DNA of 64,000 nucleotides from Enterobacteriaceae bacterium B14 (GCA_000307305.1 DF158882.1:1115495-1179494); one strand, 5' to 3'. Counted from the stretch's first letter, positions 16,943 to 27,722 are shown. The notes: generated from the sequence alone by a model not told the origin. Program-made: numbers and translations.

Positions 16943-19234
16943 TTACCCATTATCTTCTCCAGAACCAAACCACTGGTGATACCAACGAGGCATTAATTGT
17001 TGTCTGAAGGTCAATAAATGCCAGTGTTTGTCGAAAAAAAGAACAGAGAGCTGTCCCGAGTGTGCTGTGTCTCGCCATATAATATTTTGTTGGGTATAGC
17101 GTTTAGCGATTTTTTCCGCAGGAAGGCGCCATGGATTGTATCTAGAGGCCGAAGCCAAGCCTGCTTTTGGGTCCACAGATCGAAGAAAAAGGGCCGATGA
17201 AGAGGTTTTACTGCCGTGGTGAGGAACCTGTAAAATATCCGCTTTAATTTGATGGCGAAGAGAAGAAACTAGCTGGCGTTCTTGCTGCTTTTCTAAATCA
17301 CCTGTCAGTAATAATTTATGTGTTCCATCATCAACCATAATAACGCATGAATGCTCATTCACAGCTTTCACCACATGTTTTGGTGGCCAGAGTACTTTCA
17401 GTCTTAATCCCTGCCAAAACCACTCAACACCTTGGTGACAGGGAAGCCCAGGAATAGATGATGAAGAACTTCTTACCGTACTTTTGGGATAGGCAGACAT
17501 GATATCTGGCAACCCGCCAATATGGTCATTATGCTGGTGGCTTATCATAATCTGTTCAAGCTCTAATCCTTGCCAGCGTAAATAGGGGATAATCTCTATG
17601 TTAGCCATAGATCCGCCATCCCATGCATTACCCGTATCGTATAGTAATGCTTTACCATTTCGCTCAATAACAACGGCTAACCCATGGCCTACATCAAGCA
17701 TGGTTGCACGCCAAGTATAGTTCTCATTGCGCCACTGAGGGAGTGTCGTCAGCAAGGCCACGGTAATAAGGCTAGCCGGTGAGGTTCTCCACCACTGAAG
17801 GCGATAAGCCGGTACCACCAACCATCCTAAGATGCTTGCCATCAAAAATGAGCTATTTAACCAACTCCATCCAACCGATAGAGCATGTAACGGATAGAAA
17901 GCTATTTCTAGTGATAGATTAGCCAGCCACCATAACCCATCTACAGCGTCAGGCAGCCAAGCTAGCATAAGGGAGAGCAAAATAAGTGGGACAGTCATTA
18001 ATGAGACGATAGGAACAGCCCAAAGATTCGCAAGTAAAGAGCTTGGGCTAATACCATGGAAAAGTAGAACTTGGAGAGGCGCTAAGAGTAGTAACATTCC
18101 AAACTGTAGATGTAACCATCGTAATAATGCCCAGCGATGCTTATGTCTCATATGAAAAGGTAGAGGTACCCACTGGTACCAAAAAATTAATCCCGCCACT
18201 GCACAACATGAGAGCCAAAAACTGTCAGATAAAACCGTTAAAGGGTCAATAAGCAAAATGATAGCGACAACACGCAGCCAAACTTGCCATGCACTACATA
18301 AGTACCCTTTCCAGCGTAAATAGCACCACAGCGTTAAAGCTAAGCCCGCTCGCAATGCTGGGGGATTAACACCCGATAACCAGACATATCCAACCGCTAT
18401 CAGCCAGCTAATGAAGAGAGGAAATAAGGGGTTAATCCAACGTGTCGGCAACCCAACCTGAATACTCCTGGCAATTCCCCAGCCTAATAATGCAGCTAGT
18501 GAGATATGCAAACCAGAGATCGCCATTAAATGCGCGGTTCCAGTAAGTTGTAAGATACGTTTACGCTCTGTATCCATTCGTCCCCTTTCACCAAATGCCA
18601 GCGCTATCATGGTGTCGGTATAGGGGTATTCAGAGACACTATGTAAAATCTTATCGACCACTTTTTGGCGTGCTCCGCTGTCTCCATTCAATAATTCTGC
18701 TTTCGATACTCGCCCTGTTAATACTTGCCGATTAGAGACGGCCCAGCGCTGTTTATCAAAACCGCCTTCATTTAATCGGCTATGAACGGGTTTTAAACGA
18801 GCGACTAATCTCCAACGCTGCCCACCTTTCAGGTCTATATCCGTCTTCCAAGGTAGTAACTGTACTTGAAATGAACTCGCTTCTATTTTAGTGGGATGGT
18901 CTTTGGCCAATAGTTTGTACTGGCTAATCTCTTTGACTTGAAACAGGATATTTTTCTGATTGCCCTGCCCTATATCTACACTTTGAATGACACCCACGAT
19001 ACTGACGTCATATTGCGTATGTTTTTCAGTTAGTCTAATCACCGAATCAGCGGACCAGGTAGCCCACAGAAATGCCAATGATGCAATAACAGCTGTTCGC
19101 GCCAGATGATTTCGCCACAAAAGCAATATCAGTGTTAGAAAAAATAGTGAGCACCATACGATTCGAGTCGGTAATACCGGCATGTACATCAGCGGTACAA
19201 TTCCTACAATAGTGGCAAGAGCAGCAACATCCAT
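16943..19234 (-). CDS. ycaI: ComEC/Rec2 family DNA-uptake channel (YcaI)
   Basis: Polytopic inner-membrane protein related to the competence channel ComEC. It has 763 residues (E. coli YcaI about 754). An N-terminal soluble OB-like region (residues about 70-170) is followed by the membrane competence domain, with GTAHLMAISGLHISLAALLGW near 230 and the WLSGVNPPALRAGL motif near 285. A C-terminal metallo-beta-lactamase-like domain has MLDVGHGLAVVIERNGKALL, the HQHNDHIGG zinc motif and VPHHGSKTSSS. The frame is full length with no lesion. It probably takes up single-stranded DNA for nutrition or transformation, but E. coli-type relatives are not known to be naturally competent in the usual sense. 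It heads an operon with msbA-lpxK. Confidence 0.93.
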   Translation of the reverse strand: MDVAALATIVGIVPLMYMPVLPTRIVWCSLFFLTLILLLWRNHLARTAVIASLAFLWATWSADSVIRLTEKHTQYDVSIVGVIQSVDIGQGNQKNILFQVKEISQYKLLAKDHPTKIEASSFQVQLLPWKTDIDLKGGQRWRLVARLKPVHSRLNEGGFDKQRWAVSNRQVLTGRVSKAELLNGDSGARQKVVDKILHSVSEYPYTDTMIALAFGERGRMDTERKRILQLTGTAHLMAISGLHISLAALLGWGIARSIQVGLPTRWINPLFPLFISWLIAVGYVWLSGVNPPALRAGLALTLWCYLRWKGYLCSAWQVWLRVVAIILLIDPLTVLSDSFWLSCCAVAGLIFWYQWVPLPFHMRHKHRWALLRWLHLQFGMLLLLAPLQVLLFHGISPSSLLANLWAVPIVSLMTVPLILLSLMLAWLPDAVDGLWWLANLSLEIAFYPLHALSVGWSWLNSSFLMASILGWLVVPAYRLQWWRTSPASLITVALLTTLPQWRNENYTWRATMLDVGHGLAVVIERNGKALLYDTGNAWDGGSMANIEIIPYLRWQGLELEQIMISHQHNDHIGGLPDIMSAYPKSTVRSSSSSIPGLPCHQGVEWFWQGLRLKVLWPPKHVVKAVNEHSCVIMVDDGTHKLLLTGDLEKQQERQLVSSLRHQIKADILQVPHHGSKTSSSALFLRSVDPKAGLASASRYNPWRLPAEKIAKRYTQQNIIWRDTAHSGQLSVLFFDKHWHLLTFRQQLMPRWYHQWFGSGEDNG

Positions 19235-19637
19235 GGAGATCTTAATAGTCGCATCCTATACATGACAAAAAGACTAAGTGCTGTATTCCTACACCTAACC
19301 TATTAGAAAACGGGAGTAATTAGGTATTTTTAGCCTATAACGTCAGGATGCCAATAACTGAAATATGAATCACCGAGCTGCCTCTGAAGCTTTTGCAATG
19401 AAATTGCTACTTTCATTTATTCTTGCGCTCTTTTCGCAAGTTTTGACTCCTCAATGACAATAATATTGCTGTTGAATATGTTGATTCGCTCACGCTGGGA
19501 ATAGATGATAGCAACCATCTATGCCTGTAAAAGGATTTATTCTGGACTAGAGGAATATATGGAACAGCAATGGGATTGCAGAAAGAGGCTTTGTGTTTAA
19601 AGGAAGGTAATGATCAATATACCGATCTATAGATATG
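19235..19637. other. Intergenic region between ihfB and comEC
   Basis: About 400 bases with no recognisable gene. It must hold the comEC promoter. On the plus strand two very short frames with good ribosome sites occur: 19559-19600 (13 residues, AGAGGA 5 bases upstream) and 19610-19654 (14 residues, AAGGAAGG just upstream). Both end before or in a hairpin. A weak promoter-like pair (TTGATT at 19481-19486, 17 bases, GATGAT) precedes them. These could be a small-protein or sRNA locus but have no recognised homologue. Confidence 0.3.
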
Positions 19638-19668
19638 AAAAAGGCGCTATATAAAATAGCGCCTTTTG
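19637..19668. terminator. Terminator of ihfB
   Basis: AAAAAGGCGCTAT pairs with ATAGCGCCTTTT around a 5-base loop, 18 bases after the ihfB stop. On the minus strand a T-run follows, making a standard intrinsic terminator. The plus strand also ends in TTTT, so it can work both ways. Confidence 0.85.
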
Positions 19669-19685
19669 GCATTTACAGTACAACA

Positions 19686-19970
19686 TCAAGCGTAAATATT
19701 GGCTCTATCACGCAACTCTTTACCTGGTTTAAAGTGAGGGACGTGTTTACCTTCCAACTCAACTTTATCACCCGTCTTAGGATTGCGCCCTACTCTCGGA
19801 GCCCGGTAGTGTAATGAAAAACTGCCAAACCCACGAATTTCGATACGTTCGCCACCAGCTAACGTAGCAGCCATGTGTTCCAGCATCTCTTTAACCGAAT
19901 CCTCTACGGCCTTTGCAGGCAGATGAGTTTGTTGGCTTGCGAGTCTCTCAATAAGTTCAGACTTGGTCAT
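19686..19970 (-). CDS. ihfB: Integration host factor beta subunit
   Basis: Beta subunit of the IHF heterodimer, a nucleoid protein that bends DNA sharply in recombination, replication and transcription. It has 94 residues, the E. coli length. The DNA-binding arm [21 protein letters not shown] (near residues 47-67, with the intercalating Pro) and a dimerising N-terminal helical part ([20 protein letters not shown]) are clear. It follows rpsA by 63 bases, the E. coli arrangement, and ends at a terminator. GGAGG lies just upstream of the ATG (AGCTTGGAGGAACG). Confidence 0.98.
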   Translation of the reverse strand: MTKSELIERLASQQTHLPAKAVEDSVKEMLEHMAATLAGGERIEIRGFGSFSLHYRAPRVGRNPKTGDKVELEGKHVPHFKPGKELRDRANIYA

Positions 19971-20033
19971 CGTTCCTCCAAGCTATGCAGTTTAACTACC
20001 GTTAGGGCGGAAATTAACTCCCCGCCCCCGTTA

Positions 20034-21719
20034 TTATTCGCCTTTTGCCGCTTTGAATGCTTCAGCCATAGCGTTAGAGAAATTGCCTTCTTCTGGCTTA
20101 CTAGTGGTGCTGTTATTCACAGCAGCAACAGCTTCTTTCTCATCAGCTTCGTCTTTAGCACGAACAGACAGGCTAATTACGCGGTTTTTACGGTCTACGC
20201 CAGTATATTTGGCTTCAACTTCATCACCAACGCTCAGAACCTGAGTTGCGTCTTCAATGCGGTCACGAGTTGCTTCTGAAGCACGAAGGTAACCTTCAAC
20301 GCCATCAGCTAATTCAACTGTAGCACCTTTTGCGTCAACTGCTGTAACTTTACCAGTAACAATAGCACCTTTCTTGTTCATAGACAGGTAGTTATTGAAT
20401 GGGTCTTCAGCCAGTTGTTTAACGCCTAAGGAGATGCGCTCACGCTCTGCGTCAACTTGCAGTACAACGGCAGCGATTTCGTCGCCTTTCTTGTATTCAC
20501 GAACTGCTTCTTCGCCTGCAACGTTCCAGGAGATGTCAGACAGGTGAACCAGACCGTCGATGCCGCCGTCCAGACCGATGAAGATACCGAAGTCAGTGAT
20601 TGACTTGATTTTACCTTCAACGCGATCGCCTTTGTTGTGAGTCTCTGCAAACTGCTGCCATGGGTTGGCTTTGCACTGCTTCAGACCTAAGGAGATACGA
20701 CGACGCTCTTCGTCAATGTCCAGAACCATAACTTCAACCACATCACCAACGTTAACAACTTTGGATGGGTGGATGTTTTTGTTAGTCCAGTCCATTTCTG
20801 AAACGTGTACCAGACCTTCAACGCCTTCTTCGATTTCCACGAAGCAGCCGTAATCAGTCAGGTTAGTTACACGACCAGTCAGACGAGTACTTTCTGGGTA
20901 ACGCTTAGCGATAGCAACCCATGGATCTTCACCTAGTTGCTTCAGGCCAAGAGATACACGAGTACGCTCGCGATCGAACTTCAGTACTTTAACCGTGATT
21001 TCGTCACCTACATTCACGATCTCGCTTGGGTGCTTAACGCGCTTCCAAGCCATATCGGTAATGTGCAGCAGGCCATCAACGCCGCCCAAGTCAACGAACG
21101 CGCCGTAGTCAGTCAGGTTCTTAACGATACCCTTAACTTCCATACCTTCTTGCAGGTTTTCCAGAAGTTGATCACGCTCTGCACTGTTTTCAGATTCGAT
21201 AACAGCACGGCGAGAAACAACAACGTTGTTACGCTTCTGGTCAAGCTTGATAACTTTAAATTCAAGCTCTTTGCCTTCAAGGTGCAGCGTATCGCGTACA
21301 GGACGCACGTCTACCAGTGAACCTGGCAGGAACGCACGAATGCCGTTCAGCTCAACAGTGAAACCACCTTTAACCTTGCCGTTGATCACGCCAGTTACGG
21401 TTGCAGCTTCTTCGTAAGCTTTTTCCAGCATCAGCCAAGCTTCGTGACGCTTAGCCTTCTCGCGAGACAGCAGGGTTTCACCGAAACCGTCTTCTACGGC
21501 ATCCAGTGCAACGTCAACTTCGTCGCCAACCTGAATTTCTAATTCGCCTTGTGCGTTTTTGAATTGCTCTACCGGAATAGCAGATTCAGATTTCAGACCG
21601 GCGTCAACCAGTACTACGTCTTTATCGATAGCAACTACAACACCACGGACGATAGAGCCCGGACGAGTTTCGATTGTTTTTAGTGATTCTTCAAAGAGTT
21701 GAGCAAAAGATTCTGTCAT
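20034..21719 (-). CDS. rpsA: 30S ribosomal protein S1
   Basis: Large mRNA-binding ribosomal protein needed to start translation on most messages. The 561-residue product (E. coli 557) has six S1/OB repeats, each with signatures such as [21 protein letters not shown] and [22 protein letters not shown]. The last repeat is followed by a short acidic tail ending in EAFKAAKGE. Codon use looks strongly biased, as expected. The 152-base leader between cmk and rpsA (21720-21871) is where E. coli S1 represses its own translation; I see no obvious Shine-Dalgarno, in line with that atypical leader. The gene is flanked by cmk and ihfB as in E. coli. Confidence 0.99.
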   Translation of the reverse strand: MTESFAQLFEESLKTIETRPGSIVRGVVVAIDKDVVLVDAGLKSESAIPVEQFKNAQGELEIQVGDEVDVALDAVEDGFGETLLSREKAKRHEAWLMLEKAYEEAATVTGVINGKVKGGFTVELNGIRAFLPGSLVDVRPVRDTLHLEGKELEFKVIKLDQKRNNVVVSRRAVIESENSAERDQLLENLQEGMEVKGIVKNLTDYGAFVDLGGVDGLLHITDMAWKRVKHPSEIVNVGDEITVKVLKFDRERTRVSLGLKQLGEDPWVAIAKRYPESTRLTGRVTNLTDYGCFVEIEEGVEGLVHVSEMDWTNKNIHPSKVVNVGDVVEVMVLDIDEERRRISLGLKQCKANPWQQFAETHNKGDRVEGKIKSITDFGIFIGLDGGIDGLVHLSDISWNVAGEEAVREYKKGDEIAAVVLQVDAERERISLGVKQLAEDPFNNYLSMNKKGAIVTGKVTAVDAKGATVELADGVEGYLRASEATRDRIEDATQVLSVGDEVEAKYTGVDRKNRVISLSVRAKDEADEKEAVAAVNNSTTSKPEEGNFSNAMAEAFKAAKGE

Positions 21720-21871
21720 GTTGATAATCTTCAGGGTTCTTTAGTTTAACGTCCATCCAGCATCCCGCCTGATGGGGTTGTTTCAAATGCCCCACCGCAC
21801 ATCCATGGCAGCGAGGTTATGTAGTGCTTATTAGCCTACTGGCGAATAAAGCACTGTGAGTTTAGTAAATA

Positions 21872-22549
21872 TTATTTCAGCGTTTCTTGAGCATACGCCA
21901 GCGCACGTTTGATCACTTCATCAATTGACATGCTGGTTGAATCCAGCAATAACGCACCCGCCGCAGGCACCAATGGCGCTACTGGCCGATTACGGTCACG
22001 GTCATCTCGTTCCTGTATCTCGGCCAAAAGACGTTCAAAGTTAACACTAAAGCCCTTCTCCTGCAACTGTAGCATGCGCCTACGCGCTCTTTCTTCTGCA
22101 CTTGCATCGAGAAATATTTTTACGGGCGCGTCAGGGAACACCACAGTTCCCATATCGCGACCATCAGCGATTAACCCTGGCATCTCTCGGAATGCCCTCT
22201 GACGGCGTAATAGTGCCTCACGAACACGTGGAAAAGCCGCCGCTTGAGAAGCGGTATTTCCTACTGTTTCATTGCGAATTTCATTGCTGACATCTTCACC
22301 TTCCAGAATAACTCGAAGCTCACCATTTTGTGAAACAAAGCAGACATCCAGATTGGCAGCCAGAGGCACCAATGCCTCCTCAGATGCAATATCGACCTGA
22401 TGATGTAGCGCAGCTAGAGCTAATACACGATAAATAGCGCCAGAATCTAACAACCGCCAACCCAACGCTTCAGCCAATGCCTGACAAAGTGTGCCCTTAC
22501 CAGCACCACTTGGACCATCAACCGTAATTACGGGGGCTATTGTTGTCAT
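21872..22549 (-). CDS. cmk: Cytidylate kinase
   Basis: Phosphorylates CMP and dCMP with ATP for nucleotide recycling. From ATG 22549 the product has 225 residues; the start is fixed by GGAG 7 bases upstream and by alignment with E. coli MTAIAPVIT. The P-loop [10 protein letters not shown] is at residues 11-20. [17 protein letters not shown] follows, and the [23 protein letters not shown] segment binds CMP. It is upstream of rpsA in the same direction, as in E. coli, and is likely co-transcribed with it. Confidence 0.98.
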   Translation of the reverse strand: MTTIAPVITVDGPSGAGKGTLCQALAEALGWRLLDSGAIYRVLALAALHHQVDIASEEALVPLAANLDVCFVSQNGELRVILEGEDVSNEIRNETVGNTASQAAAFPRVREALLRRQRAFREMPGLIADGRDMGTVVFPDAPVKIFLDASAEERARRRMLQLQEKGFSVNFERLLAEIQERDDRDRNRPVAPLVPAAGALLLDSTSMSIDEVIKRALAYAQETLK

Positions 22550-22801
22550 ATCACTCTCCTCACGCCAAAAAACCAAGATAGCCCAAGAAACTCTTCAGGC
22601 TGAGACAGCGTATTATACGCCGCATCCTGTGCAACTGTTACCCCGTAAAAGTTTAAACGGTGAAAAAGGAATCGCCTTCACAATAATTTGAAAGTGAATA
22701 TTTAGAGAATACATACAATGCCAACAACTTCGCCGTTGTCTCCGAAAGTATCAAAGCAAGCGGAGACTTACGGTCTTAACAACTTATTATTCTGCGTTTA
22801 C

Positions 22802-23371
22802 CTAGCGGCGTTTCAAAAGCCCTGCAACCATGAAGCAGCTGAATGAACTAAAGAGCATTTCGATACCGATAAGGGTTAGGACAAACACAATAGACATCTC
22901 TGGGCCAGAAGAGACGAGAAGATAAAAAATCACGAGGTCTAAAACACCGATCAGCACTTGAATCCAGCCCCTTGGCATACTTAACATTTTAAAACCAGTG
23001 ACTAAGCGAATGATGCCACCAGCCAAAAAAAGGACAGAAAGAATAAAAGCAAGGCTGAGTATGCCCATGGCAGGGTTTTTCATGAAAATATAGCCAACCA
23101 AAATATAGGCAATACCTAGAAAAATACTGGTCAGCACGGGCCATAAATTATGCTTCCGGTTAATGAATATTCCGTAAATCAGTGCAATACCACTCATCAC
23201 AAATAAGATACCGATAATGGTACTCACAACAGCACCAGAAATAAACGGATTTGCTAAGCAGAAGAGCCCACCAAGGAGAAGGAGAACAGCGATGACATAC
23301 ATCATTGTGCGCTGTTTTTTAAGCGCACCTAAGTCAAGCTTCATCAGATAATCACGATTGATATTTAACAT
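22802..23371 (-). CDS. HdeD-family (DUF308) membrane protein
   Basis: A 189-residue inner-membrane protein with about six hydrophobic segments arranged as repeated hairpins (VIAVLLLLGGLFCLANP, TIIGILFVMSGIALIYGIF, LGIAYILVGYIFMKNP, LSLAFILSVLFLAGG, QVLIGVLDLVIFYLLV). This is the DUF308/HdeD pattern. E. coli HdeD is linked to acid resistance at high cell density, but the gene there sits elsewhere in an acid island. Here it stands alone between cmk and aroA, where E. coli has ycaL. CAGGAG lies 8 bases before ATG 23371. A GTCTCCG/CGGAGAC inverted repeat lies downstream at 22738-22767. The role is not known from sequence. Confidence 0.8.
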   Translation of the reverse strand: MLNINRDYLMKLDLGALKKQRTMMYVIAVLLLLGGLFCLANPFISGAVVSTIIGILFVMSGIALIYGIFINRKHNLWPVLTSIFLGIAYILVGYIFMKNPAMGILSLAFILSVLFLAGGIIRLVTGFKMLSMPRGWIQVLIGVLDLVIFYLLVSSGPEMSIVFVLTLIGIEMLFSSFSCFMVAGLLKRR

Positions 23372-23610
23372 TATATAACTCCTGTCTTGTTCTGAATAAT
23401 CAGTAGAACAGATCCTTGTGGTCTATCTATCGCAATACTATGTAATCAGAAGAGTCACGTACAAACTTCCTATGCCATAACAGCGAGAGCAGGCTGGAAC
23501 ATATTCAATAGAAAAGTTAACTCATACATCACACTGAATTGACCTTGTTCACCTACATTCGAATGAATAGGTACCTACTGTCAATCAAACAGAATCTAAA
23601 CCGCATCTAG
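23372..23610. other. Intergenic region between aroA and the HdeD-like gene
   Basis: The full gap is 23372-23674 (303 bases). The right part is the aroA terminator; the rest should hold the promoter of the HdeD-like gene. I recognised no other element. Confidence 0.4.
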
Positions 23611-23642
23611 AGATAAAAAAACGCCTTCATAAATGAAGGCGT
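23611..23642 (-). terminator. Terminator of aroA
   Basis: ACGCCTTCA pairs with TGAAGGCGT across a 4-base loop, and on the minus strand it runs into seven T residues. It lies 33 bases after the aroA stop and ends the serC-hisC-aroA transcript. Confidence 0.88.
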
Positions 23643-23674
23643 AATACTGGCTTGAAATTCGTATCACTTGAAAT

Positions 23675-24961
23675 TTAGGCTGATTGCGTTAAGCGAGCAA
23701 ACTGCTGGAAGTAGTCTGGAAAGGTTTTTGCGGTACATTTAGGATCAAGAATTGTCACTGGTGTATCGGAAAATGCCACCAACGAGAAACACATCGCGAT
23801 TCTATGATCATTATACGTCTCTATCTCTGCATGCTGAATTTGCTTAGGCGGTACAACGCGAATAAAATCTTCGCCCTCTTCAACTTCAGCCCCGACTTTA
23901 CGCAGTTCTGCCGCCATAGCAGCCAAACGGTCCGTTTCCTTTACCCGCCAGTTATAGATATTACGGATAATGGTTTCACCTTTCGCAAACAACGCCGTTG
24001 TTGCAATCGTCATAGCCGCATCAGGGATATGATTCATATCCATATCTATGCCTTGCAAAGAGCCTCGTTGGCATTCGATAAAATTGTCACCCCAAACGAT
24101 TTTTGCCCCCATTTTTTCCAATACATCCGCAAAACGAGTATCACCCTGAACGCTTTTACGACCAATACCCGTCACGCGAACGGTTCCACCTTTAATCGCC
24201 GCCGCCGCGAGGAAGTAGGATGCCGAGGAAGCATCGCCTTCAACTAAATAGTCACCAGGGGAGAGATAAGTCTGGTTCGGGGCGATATGGAATACGCGAT
24301 AATTATCATGCGTCACTTCAACACCGAATGTACGCATCATATGCAGCGTGATATCAATGTAAGGCTTAGACACTAACTCACCCTGAATATGGATATGTGT
24401 CTCTTTTGAAGCCAAAGGTGATGCCATTAGCAAAGCCGTTAAAAATTGACTGGATACACTGCCATCCACGGTGACATCACCGCCCTGAAAACCACCGGTC
24501 AATTTTAATGGTGGATAACCATCTTGTTCAAGGTAGTCAATATTGGCCCCGCCTTGGCGCAGAGCATCAACTAAGTGACCAATCGGGCGCTCTTTCATCC
24601 TTGGCTCACCTGTTAACACGATATCGCCAGCTTTCAAGCAGAGTGCCGCTGCCAAAGGGCGCATCGCTGTTCCAGCATTTCCTAAAAACAGTTCTAGAGG
24701 TTGAGTTGAACCTAATGGCCCACAGATCCCTTCAACATCACAATGTGTACGATCGTCAGATAATTGGTAGTGAACACCCAATTTGCTTAAGGCACCAAGC
24801 ATGTAACGAACATCATCGCTGTCTAACAGGTTTGTTAAGCGTGTCGTCCCCTTCGCCATTGCCGCTAGCAGTAGTGCACGGTTAGAAACGCTTTTTGACC
24901 CTGGTAAATTTATTTCACCGTTAATTAATGCAATAGGTTGTAAAGTCAAGGATTCCTGCAT
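23675..24961 (-). CDS. aroA: 3-phosphoshikimate 1-carboxyvinyltransferase (EPSP synthase)
   Basis: Sixth step of the shikimate pathway: joins phosphoenolpyruvate to shikimate 3-phosphate. From ATG 24961 the product has 428 residues (E. coli 427) and starts [11 protein letters not shown]; a TTG 6 codons earlier overlaps the GGAG ribosome site and is less likely. Motifs are [16 protein letters not shown] near residue 18-33, the phosphoenolpyruvate loop [15 protein letters not shown] near 92-106 with the normal Gly, Thr and Pro, and ATYNDHR-like [14 protein letters not shown] near the C terminus. This is an ordinary class I enzyme. In E. coli aroA directly follows serC; here a hisC paralogue separates them. 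Confidence 0.98.
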   Translation of the reverse strand: MQESLTLQPIALINGEINLPGSKSVSNRALLLAAMAKGTTRLTNLLDSDDVRYMLGALSKLGVHYQLSDDRTHCDVEGICGPLGSTQPLELFLGNAGTAMRPLAAALCLKAGDIVLTGEPRMKERPIGHLVDALRQGGANIDYLEQDGYPPLKLTGGFQGGDVTVDGSVSSQFLTALLMASPLASKETHIHIQGELVSKPYIDITLHMMRTFGVEVTHDNYRVFHIAPNQTYLSPGDYLVEGDASSASYFLAAAAIKGGTVRVTGIGRKSVQGDTRFADVLEKMGAKIVWGDNFIECQRGSLQGIDMDMNHIPDAAMTIATTALFAKGETIIRNIYNWRVKETDRLAAMAAELRKVGAEVEEGEDFIRVVPPKQIQHAEIETYNDHRIAMCFSLVAFSDTPVTILDPKCTAKTFPDYFQQFARLTQSA

Positions 24962-25087
24962 CTGAAACTTATTCTCCAAAATTATTTTTATTATTGCAGA
25001 CCTTGATAATCGCCATCTCCAACATAGTGCGTTTACCCTGCAACCCCATCCCTTTATTGAGATGGGTAAATGTAAAAAATACGTTTT

Positions 25088-26191
25088 TTACAGCGCTAAA
25101 ATCTCCTTTAACGCCTGTAATAAACGCTGATTCTCTTCCGGCAGCCCAATGCTGATCCGTAAATGATTTGGCATACCGTAACCACCTATTGGTCGAACGA
25201 TAACGCCTTTTTGCAGCAGTTGCTCATAAATTGGCGCTGCTGGCTTAGCAAAATCAACCGTAATAAAATTCCCCATAGAAGGGATATAGGCTAGCCCGTA
25301 TTTCTCACAGAAAGCAGAAATTAGCCCCATGCCTTCTCTATTCAGAGCAACGGATTTAGCTAAGTAAGCCTCATCGGCTAATACGGCTTGTGCTGCAGCT
25401 AATGCCAAACTATTGCAGTTAAACGGTTGGCGAACCCGGTTAAACAACCCTGCCATATCTGGGTGAGATACGGCATAACCAATGCGTAAACCCGCTAAGC
25501 CGTAAGCTTTCGAGAACGTGCGGCAAACAACTAAATTAGGAAAACGATCTACCCAAGCCAGCGAAGGAGAGCGGCGCTCAACAGGCGTATATTCTGTATA
25601 AGCCTCATCCAATACAACGATGATATTCTCTGGTACCTGCGACAAAAAACGTTCTAATTCATCGGCCTCAAGGAAGGTTCCGGTGGGATTGTTAGGGTTA
25701 GCAATAAACAGCATCTTAGTGCGATCGGTTATCGCCGCAAGCATCGCCTGCAAGTCATTTCCCCAGTCGCGGGCAGGCACAACAACAGCCTTGGCATTCA
25801 ACGCCTGAGTAACCAGTGGGTACACCACAAAGGAGTACTGGGAGAAGATGACTTCATCATGCTCATGCACAAATACTCGGGCAATCAATTCAAGCAAATC
25901 GTTAGAACCATTTCCTAGGGTGATTTTTTCACTCTGAATTGAGAAACGTTCTGCGATCGCCTGTTTTAAGTAGAAACCATTTGAATCGGGATAAAGTGTA
26001 AGCTGTGATAATTGGTTCTGAATCGCTTTCTTTGCACTCTCCGCTAGCCCCAAGGGATTCTCATTGGAGGCGAGTTTGATAATATTTGATATTCCAAGCT
26101 CACGCTCCAACTCCTCTACTGGCTTACCCGCCTGATAGGGGTGCAGAGCTAAAACACCAGGATTTGCCAGTGCCAAAAAGTCACAACTCAT
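25088..26191 (-). CDS. hisC: Histidinol-phosphate aminotransferase paralogue (HisC2-like)
   Basis: PLP-dependent aminotransferase of fold type I, 367 residues. It has KLASNENPLG near residue 39, NPNNPTG near 165, DEAYTEY near 195 and the cofactor lysine at 228 in TFSKAYGLAGLRIGY; RISIG near the C terminus supplies the carboxylate-binding Arg. The sequence fits the HisC family, but it sits between serC and aroA, not in a his operon. A HisC2 copy among serine and aromatic genes is known in Pseudomonas-like gene orders (serC-pheA-hisC2-tyrA-aroA), where such enzymes can serve aromatic amino acids as well. AGAGG lies 8 bases before the ATG. It likely belongs to the serC-aroA transcript. Substrate preference is not shown. 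Confidence 0.88.
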   Translation of the reverse strand: MSCDFLALANPGVLALHPYQAGKPVEELERELGISNIIKLASNENPLGLAESAKKAIQNQLSQLTLYPDSNGFYLKQAIAERFSIQSEKITLGNGSNDLLELIARVFVHEHDEVIFSQYSFVVYPLVTQALNAKAVVVPARDWGNDLQAMLAAITDRTKMLFIANPNNPTGTFLEADELERFLSQVPENIIVVLDEAYTEYTPVERRSPSLAWVDRFPNLVVCRTFSKAYGLAGLRIGYAVSHPDMAGLFNRVRQPFNCNSLALAAAQAVLADEAYLAKSVALNREGMGLISAFCEKYGLAYIPSMGNFITVDFAKPAAPIYEQLLQKGVIVRPIGGYGMPNHLRISIGLPEENQRLLQALKEILAL

Positions 26192-26309
26192 TATTTATCC
26201 TCTGATTCTGTCCTATCTGATATATCCATGCCCTCTTGTCAGAGTGCCAATATATCTCTACAAATAAACGACCTCTTAGAGAGGCCGTATTGCAACGCAA
26301 GCCTAGTAA

Positions 26310-27395
26310 TTAGCCATGGCGTTTTTCAAACTCAGTCATGAACTGGGTTAATGCTTGCACACCTTCCAACGGCATCGCGTTATAGATAGAAGCCCGCATT
26401 CCGCCAACGACACGATGGCCTTTTAAAGCATGTAGACCCGCAGCATAAGATTCGTCTAAAAATAGCTTATCCAATGCTGCATCGGCTAATTGAAACGGCA
26501 CATTCATCCAAGAGCGGTTATTTTTGGCGACATCATTACGGTAGAAGCCACTGTTATCGATGAAGCCATACAGATGCTCGGCCTTAGTCTGATTACGTTT
26601 GCCCATCTCCTCTAATCCACCTTGCTCTTGTAGCCACTTAAAGACCATGCCAGACAGATACCATGCAAACGTCGGTGGTGTATTGAACATCGAATCGTTG
26701 TCGGCCAACACTTTATAATCGAGGATAGAAGGTAATTCACGGCGGGCTTTACCCAGCAAATCATCACGAACAATTACCACGGTTAACCCTGCTGGGCCGA
26801 TATTTTTCTGTGCCCCCGCATAAATCACACCATAACGGCTGATATCTAACGGGCGAGAGAGAATATTAGATGAGAGATCGGCTACAACAATTTTATCACC
26901 GAAGTCAGGTTGTTCATCAATAGCAATGCCGTCGATAGTTTCATTCGGGCAGTAGTGAACATAAGCAGCATTATCGCTTAATGCCCATTCGCTCATGGGT
27001 TTCACTGCACGAATGCCATCCTGACGAGTCGTTACATCGAGAATATTTGGCGTGCAATATTTCTTAGCCTCTTTCGCCGCACTCGCCGCCCAATAACCAC
27101 TATCGATATAATCCGCAGTTGTGTTCTCACCCAATAAATTAAGTGGCACGGCAGCAAATTGTGCTCTTGCCCCACCGTGGCAGAAAAGTACGCGGTAGTT
27201 GGCAGGGATCTTAAGCAAACTACGTAAGTCAGCCTCAGCTTCCTCAGCCACCTGCATAAACTCCTTGCCCCGATGGCTTATCTCCATCACCGATGTGCCT
27301 AGGCCATGCCAATTACAGAGTTCTTGCTGTGCGCGACGCAGCACTTCAGCCGGCAGCATTGCCGGGCCAGCGCTAAAATTGTAGACCTGACTCAT
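26310..27395 (-). CDS. serC: Phosphoserine aminotransferase
   Basis: PLP enzyme that makes 3-phosphoserine from 3-phosphohydroxypyruvate and glutamate; it also acts in vitamin B6 synthesis. It has 361 residues (E. coli 362). Features are [19 protein letters not shown] at the start, [21 protein letters not shown] near 68-88, the cofactor lysine in [15 protein letters not shown] near 197, and [19 protein letters not shown] near the end. GAGGG lies a few bases before the ATG. It is the first gene of the serC-hisC-aroA unit. In E. coli ycaP lies between serC and ycaO; here ansB takes that place. Confidence 0.97.
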   Translation of the reverse strand: MSQVYNFSAGPAMLPAEVLRRAQQELCNWHGLGTSVMEISHRGKEFMQVAEEAEADLRSLLKIPANYRVLFCHGGARAQFAAVPLNLLGENTTADYIDSGYWAASAAKEAKKYCTPNILDVTTRQDGIRAVKPMSEWALSDNAAYVHYCPNETIDGIAIDEQPDFGDKIVVADLSSNILSRPLDISRYGVIYAGAQKNIGPAGLTVVIVRDDLLGKARRELPSILDYKVLADNDSMFNTPPTFAWYLSGMVFKWLQEQGGLEEMGKRNQTKAEHLYGFIDNSGFYRNDVAKNNRSWMNVPFQLADAALDKLFLDESYAAGLHALKGHRVVGGMRASIYNAMPLEGVQALTQFMTEFEKRHG

Positions 27396-27722
27396 TTACC
27401 CTCACCAAGTTGATTGAGATAACAAATAGTTTTCTTGAGATAGCCAATAAGAATGCTTCTTTGGTTTTATCATTCGCTCCATTGGGCTGCAATGGTTATT
27501 CACGCCAAATTGTGGTTTTCACCTGAACAAATGAAGTTAATTTCACCGAGCAAAAAAGAAATTGATCCGTGTTACCACTAAAAATAGATGAAATCCAAGA
27601 TGAATACATCAGTGCAGGGAAGAATAACAAGGGCTTAATCTGCCCGTAGCCTATCGGTATGTAGCGGGCATGTATCTACCCGCTATGAGGGATATCAGGC
27701 AAACGCCATGAAACGAATGCAA
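27396..27722. other. Intergenic region between ansB and serC
   Basis: This 327-base gap holds the serC promoter and the end of ansB. A TAGCGGG/CCCGCTA hairpin (27662-27685), without a T-run, lies about 40 bases after the ansB stop and may act as its terminator. I see no gene. Confidence 0.4.

Noticed and set aside
20937-21417. Open frames antisense to rpsA
   Set aside because: They lie inside a highly conserved, codon-biased gene; their products show no recognisable motif, and they arise from rpsA base composition.
23804-24247. A 147-residue open frame antisense to aroA
   Set aside because: It has no family features and overlaps fully conserved aroA sequence, so it is a by-product of coding on the other strand.
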